Both the position numbers and the translations under genes were made by a program. This document shows, piece by piece, positions 1 to 10,621 of a DNA stretch of 64,000 nt. Under the pieces are notes generated by a model. The model made no database searches. It was given only the letters and a program-made list of their open reading frames with translations, and was not told the origin of the DNA. Every line of letters starts with the position of its first letter. Position 1 is the stretch's first letter. The DNA is from Alicyclobacillus tolerans. GTDB taxonomy: Bacteria > Bacillota > Bacilli > Alicyclobacillales > Alicyclobacillaceae. Location of the stretch: positions 180,106 through 244,105 of the forward strand of contig NZ_FRAF01000001.1 of NCBI RefSeq assembly GCF_900142255.1, written 5' to 3'.

Positions 1-614
1 AGCCAGCTACCCAGCGGACGGAGAAGCACCATAAAAATAGAAAACGGATACACAAATGCTAAATTTAAGATATCAATGCCAATGATTTTCAAAGCTGAAC
101 GAATAGAAAATTTACGAATCGCGCTGCTCAACAAATTGAGCAAAAGATGATTCACCAGAATAAACACAATACCAGCTATGGCCATAGCATACGCAACATG
201 AAGATTTAGCGAACGCGGCGCTTCATTGGTTTGCATGAGGGCATGAAACACTTTCACGAGCGCAAGACTGGAGAGACAATATTGCCCTACATTAAAGACA
301 ATCACGTGCCAACTCGATGAACGTCGTTGCACGGCTACAGCAGAAATGAAAAAAGCTACTGCAGGTATCCAGATGGCGTAACTCCCGTTAAAAGCTGCAA
401 CCATACCAAGAGGTACAGCCATAATTAACGAAGAGAGAACATCTCCCATTTGTACTGGCCACATCTCCAAAAAAACAGAGAGTACCACAAGTACCAAAAA
501 AGGCAGAGGATCTACCCTGAATAGATTACCGCTCATAAGAATAGCCATCAGAATACCCACTATACCCACTAACCAAGCTAGACTGGAAAATAGCTTGAGT
601 GATTTGTGAATCAT
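1..614 (-). CDS. Polytopic membrane protein, C-terminus beyond the left edge
   Basis: The minus-strand frame is open from an ATG at 614 to the window edge (204 codons, no stop). AGGTGA lies about 9 bases before the ATG. The translation is almost all membrane: about six hydrophobic segments, including residues near 8-28, 35-50 and 55-90, with short loops. This layout resembles the N-terminal membrane module found before HD-GYP or GGDEF signalling domains in Bacilli, but the soluble part, if any, lies outside the window, so function is unassigned. It is divergent from the small membrane gene at 824. The AT-rich space between them (615-823) has TTGACA at 661 but no convincing full promoter. Confidence 0.75.
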   Translation of the reverse strand, partial: MIHKSLKLFSSLAWLVGIVGILMAILMSGNLFRVDPLPFLVLVVLSVFLEMWPVQMGDVLSSLIMAVPLGMVAAFNGSYAIWIPAVAFFISAVAVQRRSSSWHVIVFNVGQYCLSSLALVKVFHALMQTNEAPRSLNLHVAYAMAIAGIVFILVNHLLLNLLSSAIRKFSIRSALKIIGIDILNLAFVYPFSIFMVLLRPLGSW

Positions 615-823
615 GGATGATTCACCTGCTTTCTATCCATCAAATCTTACAACAGAACATTTGACATGTAAGATTGAAAATATATTAGGGATTGACGTTA
701 TTGTACTATATATACAGAAAAATGTAACAAGTATTTTTGCATAGAAAACATAATCATTGAATACATGTGAAACATCACGAAAGAACAACCCTGACAAGTA
801 GGTGAACTCTGGAGGTGAACGAC

Positions 824-1231
824 TTGCCCGCTTTCAATGCGTGGGAGCCGTCTGATCAAAAGACCTATCCAGTCCTTTTGGGTATTTCTGTGGCTATTGT
901 CCTCTCCATAGCAGGAATTCTCATTTCCTTGTGGTTGGCCGAATCCTATGAGTGGGACGACGGTATGATGATTACGAGCAGTTATATCGTACATGCTCTC
1001 GCTACTGTATGCGGCGCCTACGCAGCAAGTAGACACACAGTATCCAAACCCGGTTGGTATGTGGGCGGCATGACAGGATTTTTCTTCTCGTTAATCATGA
1101 CAGGGATTGGGTTTTGGTCTTTTCATACATTCACCCTTGACGCAGGTGGAGTACTTCGCATACTCTTAATGACCTTGGCTGGATCTTTCGTCGGCATTAT
1201 CGGCGCTCATCGTCATTTGGAAAAATACTGA
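824..1231 (+). CDS. yrzE: TIGR04086/YrzE-like small membrane protein
   Basis: Encodes about 135 residues with four predicted membrane helices (near 15-35, 50-65, 75-95 and 105-125) and no catalytic motif. The glycine-rich pattern and the position beside yajC-tgt-queA match the TIGR04086 (YrzE) family of Firmicutes, whose function is unknown. The start is set by GGAGGTGA at 811-818, eight bases before TTG 824. An upstream GTG at 815 would sit inside that ribosome site. The gene converges on yajC, with a bidirectional terminator between them. Family assignment rests on sequence character plus context. Confidence 0.75.
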   Translation: MPAFNAWEPSDQKTYPVLLGISVAIVLSIAGILISLWLAESYEWDDGMMITSSYIVHALATVCGAYAASRHTVSKPGWYVGGMTGFFFSLIMTGIGFWSFHTFTLDAGGVLRILLMTLAGSFVGIIGAHRHLEKY

Positions 1232-1249
1232 TAGATGTTTCATAGCATA

Positions 1250-1295
1250 AAAAACCGAAGCGCAACAGATTTGCACTCTGGCCGCTTCGGTTTTC
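1250..1295. terminator. Bidirectional rho-independent terminator
   Basis: Perfect 12-bp inverted repeat AAAACCGAAGCG (1251-1262) / CGCTTCGGTTTT (1283-1294) with a 20-base loop. A-rich and T-rich ends give a U-tract in either direction. It lies between the convergent yrzE-like gene and yajC and can serve both. Confidence 0.85.
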
Positions 1296-1325
1296 TTGCT
1301 TACTCTATCCTACAATCCCTTAGGT

Positions 1326-1727
1326 TTACTCTTCGTCTTTCTCTTCTTTGCCCTGGGTCACTTCACTGTCAGAGTGTTCGGCCAAAACAGGAGCAGCGTT
1401 TGTCTCCTCTTCTGCCTCCTCTGACGTTTGCCATGTAGGTTGTTCTTGTTCAACTGGGGTACGAGATAGACTATCTTCTACCACACGCGCTATGGCACGC
1501 TGGTCGATCTCAATCACTACACCATTAGAAATTTCAGCTTCTACCATAGAGTCGGCTGCACGCACCACAGTCGCATAAATGCCTCCTACTGTCACAACGC
1601 GCATACCTGGTTGCAATTGATTCATCATAGCCTGGCGAGCTTTTTGCTGGCGACGCTGCGGCAAGACTGTGAGAAAATAAAATACCGCAATAAATACAAC
1701 AATAATAAGAAGAGCGGATGGTTTCAA
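1326..1727 (-). CDS. yajC: Preprotein translocase accessory subunit YajC
   Basis: Single-pass membrane protein of the SecDF-YajC complex, which assists Sec-dependent export. One N-terminal helix (residues about 5-22) is followed by a PQRRQQKAR stretch and the conserved GMRVVTVGGIYATV region, all typical of YajC. The C-terminal 50 residues are an acidic Glu/Gln-rich tail, longer than in B. subtilis. TTG at 1727 is chosen because GAGGTGA ends eight bases before it; longer readings begin upstream of that site. It is last in the ruvCAB-sigI-rsgI-queA-tgt-yajC run. Confidence 0.88.
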   Translation of the reverse strand: MKPSALLIIVVFIAVFYFLTVLPQRRQQKARQAMMNQLQPGMRVVTVGGIYATVVRAADSMVEAEISNGVVIEIDQRAIARVVEDSLSRTPVEQEQPTWQTSEEAEEETNAAPVLAEHSDSEVTQGKEEKDEE

Positions 1728-1801
1728 AAAATTCACCTCATTTTTGGATTTACTCTGTGAGCCTACTGCATTTAGAACCATACCTCAAAACCTAATCTTG
1801 T

Positions 1802-4002
<2,201 letters not shown>

Positions 4003-4116
4003 GTAAAAACCTCATTTCCGGACCATCTTGCCTTTATAGCGCTACATCTTTAACGATTATAAAGGTTGTCCAGAATTGGGTCAAAACAAGACAAGTGAAT
4101 GTTCAAGTAGATATGA

Positions 4117-5397
4117 TCAGGGCAACCACTTTTGGATCGGAGCTACGATCTTTTGAATTTGTCCCTGAGGAATTCTCAATGAATGGTGTATCCAACGGGG
4201 CAATTGATGCAATGCGTGAAGCGCATGGGCAGGCAATTGAATCACTTTTTTAGGTATTTTATTTATCTGCGACGGTATGTGCATGGCAGGGAGACCTTTT
4301 GCAGACGGAAGGATAGCAGGACGGTGTTGATGACTGTCGTTTTTTTTCGGAAGCGAAGGTACAAGATGCTGTTGCGCATGATGAAGACCTGCAATCTCAG
4401 GATGAATGTTGTTACTTTGTTGCCTGGGATTTGCATTCAAAGGCAAAGAATGAGGCGGTCGAGGTTGATCCTCAGGATTCAGAGCCGGAACATGGATCGG
4501 CATAGGCAACATTTTCTTTACCGAATAGCCCTTCTCCAATTTTTTTATCGCTGCTTGAAGAATCTGTGGACTAGGATGTAAAAGTGCTTGCGTAACTTTG
4601 ACGTCTACTCCAGAACTATGACTGGACATTTTCGCCAAAAGATCTAAGGAACCGGGAATATTAGGCTGTTTTTGACGAATTTCTGTAAGGGCCATCACCA
4701 CAGCCAATTGTACAGGCGATACTTGAGCTTGTATAGCTTGCTGCCAAGAACTTGTGGTCATTGGCAAATTCATGATAAGCAATGGTTTGCCATCTATTTT
4801 GGTTTCCTTTTGCAAATCGTGCATGGTTCGTTCTGTGATATAATGTATATTGTGGTTTTTTCCTACAGGAGCTGTTGTGACTACCATCACATCACATTGA
4901 CGATAGGGCGTATTGGGTGCAGACACCACGGCATACTGCATAATTTCAGGCAATACTGTATCTATAGAACGTCCGTTCAATTGTATTTTGGAAAGCCAAG
5001 GATAGGTTGTATTACCCACAACCTGCCAAGACCTTACATGACCCGTATTATCCACAGTCAAAATCAAGTTAGGAGCTGCCCCAAGGGCAACGTACGCTTC
5101 CGCTTGAGCGTAAGGACTCAGCCGATAGACCACGCGACCGACACCTACACCAAGAACAAGCAATGCAGCAAGGCCAATCAACAAAACCTTTTTCGGATAG
5201 AGTGACCGAGTGCCAGTAAACCACTCAGACCAAATTTGAAGGAGTGGGAAGCGAGGTAATAATTCAGCATATACTTCTTGCCCAAGTCGCATTTCCTTTT
5301 GAAGCGAAACGCGTGCAAATTGACCATTTTGTGTAAGCACCAAGGCTGAGCGGCGTCTTTTTTTCAACACCACTCCTCTTACTTTTTCAACCTTCAC
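4117..5397 (-). CDS. rsgI: Anti-sigma-I factor, RsgI type
   Basis: About 426 residues. Residues 1-55 (KVEKVRGVVLKKRRRSALVLT) match the cytoplasmic RsgI_N domain that binds sigma-I. A single membrane helix lies at about 71-92. The outer part begins with the conserved APNLILTVDNTGHV-like region and ends in a Pro/His/Gln-rich tail with no recognisable enzyme or carbohydrate-binding domain. It overlaps the sigI end if read from an upstream TTG, but GGAGG eight bases before GTG 5397 sets the start. It presumably holds sigma-I inactive at the membrane until an extracellular signal releases it. The signal cannot be read from the tail. Confidence 0.88.
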   Translation of the reverse strand: MKVEKVRGVVLKKRRRSALVLTQNGQFARVSLQKEMRLGQEVYAELLPRFPLLQIWSEWFTGTRSLYPKKVLLIGLAALLVLGVGVGRVVYRLSPYAQAEAYVALGAAPNLILTVDNTGHVRSWQVVGNTTYPWLSKIQLNGRSIDTVLPEIMQYAVVSAPNTPYRQCDVMVVTTAPVGKNHNIHYITERTMHDLQKETKIDGKPLLIMNLPMTTSSWQQAIQAQVSPVQLAVVMALTEIRQKQPNIPGSLDLLAKMSSHSSGVDVKVTQALLHPSPQILQAAIKKLEKGYSVKKMLPMPIHVPALNPEDQPRPPHSLPLNANPRQQSNNIHPEIAGLHHAQQHLVPSLPKKNDSHQHRPAILPSAKGLPAMHIPSQINKIPKKVIQLPAHALHALHQLPRWIHHSLRIPQGQIQKIVAPIQKWLP

Positions 5398-5411
5398 TGG
5401 CCACACCTCCT

Positions 5412-6173
5412 TCAATCGCCATCCGATACCCCTGCTACATAGGATTGCAAGTATGGATAATCTCCAGCCAACAAGAGTACAACAGCCAAGATATATTTGC
5501 GCTGTCGTTCAAGCGTTTTCCGCGAGACAGTTGTCAACTGCTCGAGCTCTTTCATCGGCAAGGATTTCTTTTGCCGTACATAGGAAAGCAAATGATCATC
5601 ACGAACAATCATTTTAGCTACAGCAATAGCATTTTGCCGAGCATCTTCATGTTTGGGACAAACTTTTATCAAAGCAGAAAAAGATAACTTAAACAACTGC
5701 AGTTCACGCTCGTATTCTTCAATTTCGTACGAACGCGCTGCTGCTTCCTGTTCCTTTGCGTAGTCTTCCAAGGAGGATCGGATTTCCACATAGTTCATGA
5801 CATTGTTTTCTTCATCAGAAACTTCAAAATCACTCCATGGATTTCCTTGCACGGAACGTTGCTGTCTGCGATGCTCATCAATCAGACGGCGTTTAATAAT
5901 GGTTTCAGCCAACGCCAAAAAACCATTGCTGCGTTCAGGATCGTAACTGTCGATAGCTTCGTTAAAAGCAGACAAGGCAATACTAAACTCATCATCCGTC
6001 TGGCGGTCGATGTACCGATGCGCTGCCTGGGAAGCAATTTTCAGGATATACGGAGTGTACTCATGAAGCATTCGCTCACGCGCCTCTGTATCTCCTGCCT
6101 TGGCAGCGTGGAGCAATGTGGTCAGGTCACGCGTATCGGCTGCTTTCCGACGCCGCGTTGGCAATAGGCCCAC
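5412..6173 (-). CDS. sigI: RNA polymerase sigma factor SigI
   Basis: About 253 residues, close to the B. subtilis length (251). The N-terminal sigma-70 region 2 (TPYILKIASQAAHR ... DEFSIALSAFNEAIDSYDPERSNGFLALAETIIKRRLIDEHR) and the SigI-specific C-terminus (LSYVRQKKSLPMKELEQLTTVSRKTLERQRKYILA) are clear. GTG 6173 lies eight bases after AGAGAGG; the ATG at 6194 has no ribosome site. It is followed directly by rsgI. An ACCCCT (6222-6227) and a CGAA (6199-6202) resemble sigma-I elements, but their 19-base spacing is doubtful, so self-activation is only possible. Confidence 0.92.
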   Translation of the reverse strand: MGLLPTRRRKAADTRDLTTLLHAAKAGDTEARERMLHEYTPYILKIASQAAHRYIDRQTDDEFSIALSAFNEAIDSYDPERSNGFLALAETIIKRRLIDEHRRQQRSVQGNPWSDFEVSDEENNVMNYVEIRSSLEDYAKEQEAAARSYEIEEYERELQLFKLSFSALIKVCPKHEDARQNAIAVAKMIVRDDHLLSYVRQKKSLPMKELEQLTTVSRKTLERQRKYILAVVLLLAGDYPYLQSYVAGVSDGD

Positions 6174-6240
6174 ACGTTCCACCTCTCTGCTCATAAGATT
6201 CGCTCATGTCCAGACGTTTTCAGGGGTTGGCGTCTGTCAA

Positions 6241-7272
6241 TTATAGCGGCAATTCTTCTATGGAACGTTCTGATGCACTGCTTGGCAATGGATATCCAAA
6301 GTGCTGATAAGCCAAAGGTGTTACTATGCGCCCCCGCGGTGTCCGCTGAATAAGTGCTTGCTGCAAAAGAAATGGTTCATAAACTTCTTCTATTGTTCCA
6401 GCTTCCTCTCCTATAGCAGCAGCAAGTGTATCCAGTCCTACGGGACCGCCGGAAAATTTTTCAATGATGGTTTTTAACAAGCGAACATCTGTCTGATCCA
6501 GACCAAGTCTGTCTACCTGCAACTGACTCAACGCTTGTCGAGCAATATCTTCGGTCACCACAGCCGCCTTTTGTACTTGAGCGATATCCCGAACCCGTTT
6601 CAAAATACGATTGGCGATACGCGGCGTACCGCGTGAACGCCTGGCGATTTCTCTAGCTGCTTCATCGTCCACTACAAGGCGTAAAATTCGGCTGGTACGA
6701 GTGACAATCTGAGCTAAATCATCTATCGAATAATAATCAAGATGGAGTATCACTCCGAACCGATCACGTAAAGGTGAGGAAAGCAAACCTGCCCTGGTCG
6801 TTGCACCAACCAGCGTAAAAGGAGGTAAATCCAGTCGAACGCTGCGTGCACTCGGCCCTTTGCCAATCATAATATCCAGCGAAAAATCTTCCATAGCCGG
6901 ATAAAGTACTTCTTCAACCGAACGTGAAAGACGGTGAATTTCGTCAATAAAAAGAACGTCACCTGTTTGTAAATTGGTCAAGAGAGCAGCCAAATCCGCT
7001 GGACGTTCTATAGCTGGGCCTGATGTAATGCGAATATTGACGCCAAGCTCATTCGCAATAATCATTGATAAAGAAGTCTTACCCAAACCTGGAGGGCCAT
7101 ACAGCAATACGTGATCGAGCGATTCTCCTCTATCTTTGGCAGCTTGAATGAAAATGCGCAAATTTTCTTTAACGCCATCCTGACCAATATAATCTTCTAA
7201 AAACCGCGGGCGAACACTGTCAAGCGCAGGGTCTTCTGGGGCCCATTCACTTGAAACCACTCGATGTTCCAC
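6241..7272 (-). CDS. ruvB: Holliday junction branch migration ATPase RuvB
   Basis: Hexameric AAA+ motor that, with RuvA, drives branch migration of Holliday junctions. It has 343 residues. Visible features are the [11 protein letters not shown] start, Walker [10 protein letters not shown], Walker B DEIH, sensor GATTRAG and the winged-helix C-terminus with [10 protein letters not shown]. The start is GTG 7272, eight bases after GAGGGGG. It belongs to the ruvC-ruvA-ruvB operon; its downstream neighbour is sigI rather than queA. Confidence 0.97.
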   Translation of the reverse strand: MEHRVVSSEWAPEDPALDSVRPRFLEDYIGQDGVKENLRIFIQAAKDRGESLDHVLLYGPPGLGKTSLSMIIANELGVNIRITSGPAIERPADLAALLTNLQTGDVLFIDEIHRLSRSVEEVLYPAMEDFSLDIMIGKGPSARSVRLDLPPFTLVGATTRAGLLSSPLRDRFGVILHLDYYSIDDLAQIVTRTSRILRLVVDDEAAREIARRSRGTPRIANRILKRVRDIAQVQKAAVVTEDIARQALSQLQVDRLGLDQTDVRLLKTIIEKFSGGPVGLDTLAAAIGEEAGTIEEVYEPFLLQQALIQRTPRGRIVTPLAYQHFGYPLPSSASERSIEELPL

Positions 7273-7343
7273 ACCTGTGTCCCCCTCTTCTTAAAACTGC
7301 AAGAGTCTTGCATAACTATATCGAAACGCTCAACTTCTTGATG

Positions 7344-7946
7344 TTAAGCACGAAAAGATTTTTGGAGTGCTGCTTTGAGCAATGTCTCTACAGAGGCATC
7401 AGGCAATTCTGCCCTAGCACTGGCTAGGGCATCGAGACTCTCTCTCTCACTGTATCCCAAAGAAATGAGTGCCTCCACTACTTCTTTATCCATGGCAGGT
7501 AAAGAAATAGTTGTTGGAGTCGACACATTGGCTGACGGACTGATGGGAACGACCAATTTTCCCTTCAACTCCAGAATCAATCGAGAAGCTGTTTTTTTCC
7601 CAATCCCCGGTAAACGGCACAAGGTATCAACATCTTCCGACTCAATCCAACGGATGAATGTCTCTGCATCCGTACTGCCCACCATGGCCAAAGCGCTTTT
7701 GGGACCAACACCAGATATGGCCAATAGCTTCAGAAATAAACCGCGTTCCTCATCCTGTAAAAATCCATACAATTCCTGTGTATCTTCACGCAAATGTTGA
7801 TAAGTATAAAGAAAAGCCGATTTATGCAGACTGAGCGCATGAAGAACACGTTCGGCCACAAAGACGCGATAACCCACTCCATTGACATCGAGATCGACCG
7901 CATTTTCATGAATAGCAAAAACATTGCCGCGCAAAAACACAATCAT
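7344..7946 (-). CDS. ruvA: Holliday junction-binding protein RuvA
   Basis: Tetrameric four-way-junction binder that loads RuvB. It has 200 residues. The N-terminal OB fold (MIVFLRGNVFAI ... LDVNGVGYRVFV), two helix-hairpin-helix motifs (LLAISGVGPKSALAM and LCRLPGIGKKTASRL) and the C-terminal RuvB-binding three-helix domain (VEALISLGYSERESL) are all present. GGAGG precedes the ATG, which overlaps the ruvC stop as ATGA, so translation is coupled. Confidence 0.97.
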   Translation of the reverse strand: MIVFLRGNVFAIHENAVDLDVNGVGYRVFVAERVLHALSLHKSAFLYTYQHLREDTQELYGFLQDEERGLFLKLLAISGVGPKSALAMVGSTDAETFIRWIESEDVDTLCRLPGIGKKTASRLILELKGKLVVPISPSANVSTPTTISLPAMDKEVVEALISLGYSERESLDALASARAELPDASVETLLKAALQKSFRA

Positions 7947-8476
7947 GGCGTTGTACCTCCAGAAAGCGCGCGACGAATCCGTTCTTCCTGCGCCACAAAG
8001 GGTGCCATATGAGCATGCGTTATAGCAACAGCAAGAGCATCTGCTGTATCGTCTGGTTTAGGGACGGTTGGGAGACTGAGTAAAGTTTTAACCATTGTCT
8101 GCACTTGGACTTTATCCGCGCGGCCATATCCAGTGACGGCAAGTTTCACTTGCATAGGCGTGTACTCTGCTAGTTGAACCTGATGCTCATAACCGGCCAA
8201 AATCGCTACACCTCTAGCTTGACCCACTGTAAATGCTGTAGTGGTATTGCGATTAAAAAACAATTCTTCTACCGCCATGACCTGAGGTTGATATTGCTCC
8301 AATAACGTTTGCAAACCATGAAACAAAATGGATAAACGCTTTGCCAAAGGAGTATTGGCTGGTGTTTCCAAACAGCCAAAAACGACTGCGCGTAGCTGAT
8401 TTCCATAAGAATCAAGGATGCCATACCCCATACGAGCAAGTCCAGGGTCTATCCCCATAACGCGCAAGGATGACAA
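7943..8476 (-). CDS. ruvC: Holliday junction resolvase RuvC
   Basis: Endonuclease that cleaves branch-migrated Holliday junctions. Read from TTG 8476 (GGAGG eight bases upstream) it has 177 residues and begins with the typical VMGIDPGLARMGYGI strand carrying the first catalytic Asp. EELFF carries the second acid, and DDTADALAVAITH the C-terminal pair. Bacillus subtilis lacks RuvC and uses RecU, so its presence here is informative about lineage. A TATACT element upstream (minus strand, near 8551) suggests a promoter, but without a good -35. Confidence 0.95.
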   Translation of the reverse strand: MSSLRVMGIDPGLARMGYGILDSYGNQLRAVVFGCLETPANTPLAKRLSILFHGLQTLLEQYQPQVMAVEELFFNRNTTTAFTVGQARGVAILAGYEHQVQLAEYTPMQVKLAVTGYGRADKVQVQTMVKTLLSLPTVPKPDDTADALAVAITHAHMAPFVAQEERIRRALSGGTTP

Positions 8477-8584
8477 AAGAAAAGCCTCCTTTATAAATCG
8501 CGAGACTGTGTAACGAGACAGACTCGTGTCCATAAAAGAGGTTCGCCATAGTATACACGTTTTCCTACTTGACAAAAACAGTCA

Positions 8585-8941
8585 TTAAACGGATTCTGAC
8601 TCTGCTGTACCAGATGCCTGCAAATGACGCTCAAAAACTGGTACGCCAAAAAAGCCGCAAAGCAATGGATTAAACTTCCAATCGGAAGCATTGTTTGCAA
8701 AAGCACTGACACTTCCATCGCCCATCGAAGCCATTTGCAACGTCTGTTGACCGCGATCGTCCACTGTCCAATAAAGAGCCAAACGCTTAGCGCGTGTTGC
8801 TGAATGACCCGATTTTTCTTTCACTTGCTGAAAATCATTCTGAGATATATGAGTTGCAGCTTTACACTGCACTGTAGACATGACTTCTGTGGTGCAAAAA
8901 AGCAGCGCAAAGACAGCAGCCATAGATAAACGCCAATGCAT
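8585..8941 (-). CDS. Small secreted protein of unknown function
   Basis: 118 residues from ATG 8941, which has GAGGTGA at the right distance. A signal peptide is evident (MHWRLSMAAVFALLFC..., cleavage probably near VQCKA-A). The mature part of about 90 residues has no motif I recognise, and two Cys occur (one in the signal region, one in NPLLCGFFG). In Bacillus the secreted sporulation factor BofC sits just upstream of ruvA, so this is a positional counterpart, but I see no convincing BofC similarity. Function is left open. Confidence 0.65.
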   Translation of the reverse strand: MHWRLSMAAVFALLFCTTEVMSTVQCKAATHISQNDFQQVKEKSGHSATRAKRLALYWTVDDRGQQTLQMASMGDGSVSAFANNASDWKFNPLLCGFFGVPVFERHLQASGTAESESV

Positions 8942-9040
8942 GAAAATCACCTCATTTGCCATAAAAACTGTTCTCCAAGTCACTCTTATCATGCCAAGGA
9001 AGGCAGTTCTTATGCAAAACCGGCGATAAGTCTCTGTATT

Positions 9041-9766
9041 TTATAGTTCAGCGTTAGTATAGACACTCTGCACATCATCGTGCGCTTCTAATGACTCCAA
9101 TAAATCGAGCACTTCTTCTGTCAGACTTGGATCAACTTCCATGGGTGTTACCGCTTCGTAAGTATATTCTGCATCTTCTAAAGGCAAGCCCTGTTTTTCC
9201 AGATGATCTCGAACACTTGTAAAGTTTTCAGGTGAAGTGACAATTTCCCATTCATCTTCATCTTCACGTAAATCGTCTGCACCAGCATCCAAAGCCTGAA
9301 GCATCAGTTCGTCAACATTCAAAGAAAGCGTATCTTTTTTGAGCGTGATACGGCCAATCCGCCGGAACATCCAGGCAACACTTCCGCTTTCACCAAGATT
9401 GCCGCCTCGTTTTTTAAAGATATGACGAATATCCGCTGCTGTTCGATTGCGATTGTCTGTGACAATATCCAGTAAGATGGCTACTCCGCCTGGACCATAT
9501 CCTTCGTAGAGTACTTCCTCATAATGTGCTCCTTGCAACGATCCGGTAGCTTTAGCAATTGTACGAGCAATGCTGTCTGCTGGCAAATTTTCTCGTTTCG
9601 CTCTTTCAATTGCCACTTTTAAACGAAAATTGGTATCCGGATTGCCGCCGCCTTCTTTAGCTGCATGATAAATATCCTTGGACAGTTTCGTAAACAACTG
9701 CCCCCGAATGGCATCTTGCCTGCCTTTGCGACGCTGTATGTTATGCCATTTAGAGTGGCCTGACAT
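9041..9766 (-). CDS. yebC: YebC/PmpR family transcriptional regulator
   Basis: Cytosolic three-domain protein of 241 residues. The start MSGHSKWHNIQRRKG and the following NFRLKVAIERAKRENLPADSI, YEGYGPGGVAILLD and RHIFKKRGGNLG blocks are hallmarks of the family, whose members bind DNA or act on ribosomes stalled at proline runs. It begins three bases after the nadE stop, so the two are co-transcribed. A GGGGGAA ribosome site lies within the nadE end. The exact role here cannot be read from sequence. Confidence 0.93.
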   Translation of the reverse strand: MSGHSKWHNIQRRKGRQDAIRGQLFTKLSKDIYHAAKEGGGNPDTNFRLKVAIERAKRENLPADSIARTIAKATGSLQGAHYEEVLYEGYGPGGVAILLDIVTDNRNRTAADIRHIFKKRGGNLGESGSVAWMFRRIGRITLKKDTLSLNVDELMLQALDAGADDLREDEDEWEIVTSPENFTSVRDHLEKQGLPLEDAEYTYEAVTPMEVDPSLTEEVLDLLESLEAHDDVQSVYTNAEL

Positions 9767-9769
9767 CTT

Positions 9770-10621
9770 TCAATTCCCCCAATCTCGCAAATATCGGAAG
9801 TCAATACCAACCGTACGCGGCGATATTTTGGCAATCACAGGTGGTTTGCGCTTGTACTGATTGCGCCTTACCCGTTGAATCACCCGCGAAACAAGAGCCT
9901 CCGAATAGCCGAGTGCCACGGTCTCGTCCAATGAATACCGTTCATCTACCAAGTAATAAAGTACTTCATCAGCGTCATCGTATGTAAATCCAAGTTCCTG
10001 TTCATCTGTCTGATTTTCCCACAAATCAGCGCTTGGCGCTTTCTCTAAAATCGACCGTGGCACACCAACAGCGTTGGATAGTTGACGCACCTGACACTTG
10101 TATAAATCACCAATGGGATTCAGCGCTGAAGCCATATCGCCAAATTGAGTGCCATAGCCAAGCAGCAACTCTGTCTTGTTACTTGTCCCAAGAACAAGTG
10201 CAGCTAAATGGGCTGAAAAGTCAAAGAGTGTACACATGCGCTCGCGCGCCATACGGTTGCCTTTCCTGAGCGGTGTCGCTGGACTGCCAAGCAGAGCATC
10301 AACTTGAGCAAAATAAGCGTCTACTGGCGCTGTAATAGGAACGACCGTATGCGGCATTTGTAAATCATGGACAACCGCAAACGCATCCGTCAAAGAGGCT
10401 GGGCTACTCGTCTCATAAGGCATTAAAACGGCATGCGTCCGATCACGACCAAGCGCGCGAACTGCGAGATAAGCAACCAACGCCGAATCGATGCCGCCAG
10501 AGAGACCAAAGACCACTCGTTGAAACCCTGACTTATCGACTTCATCTCGAATAAATCGTTCTAGCAGCGCCAGTGTTAAATCCTCATTCAGACGCAGTCG
10601 ATTGGCAACTTCAGGTTTCAT
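9770..10621 (-). CDS. nadE: NAD synthetase, synthetase domain alone
   Basis: Adenylates deamido-NAD and aminates it to NAD. The 283-residue protein has the PP-loop SGGIDS at residues 41-46 and the ATP/deamido-NAD region NKTELLLGYGTQFGDMASALNPIGDLYK. The downstream P-loop partner KAPSADLWENQTDEQELG is also conserved. It has no glutaminase domain; its ATG overlaps the stop of a glutaminase-like gene by four bases. The pair therefore looks like a glutamine-dependent enzyme split into two chains. ATG 10621 is set by AGAGGGGG seven bases before it. Confidence 0.95.
   Translation of the reverse strand: MKPEVANRLRLNEDLTLALLERFIRDEVDKSGFQRVVFGLSGGIDSALVAYLAVRALGRDRTHAVLMPYETSSPASLTDAFAVVHDLQMPHTVVPITAPVDAYFAQVDALLGSPATPLRKGNRMARERMCTLFDFSAHLAALVLGTSNKTELLLGYGTQFGDMASALNPIGDLYKCQVRQLSNAVGVPRSILEKAPSADLWENQTDEQELGFTYDDADEVLYYLVDERYSLDETVALGYSEALVSRVIQRVRRNQYKRKPPVIAKISPRTVGIDFRYLRDWGN

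Noticed and set aside
698..1036. Minus-strand frame of 112 codons overlapping the YrzE-like gene
   Set aside because: Antisense to a gene with a good ribosome site and four membrane helices; no motif or start signal.
4672..5205. Open frame of 177 codons on the plus strand
   Set aside because: It lies fully antisense to rsgI, has no ribosome site, and its translation is Cys/His/Tyr-rich noise, while rsgI has clear family motifs.
6199..6227. Sigma-I promoter upstream of sigI
   Set aside because: ACCCCT and CGAA are there, but the 19-base spacing seems too long; kept only as a remark in the sigI entry.
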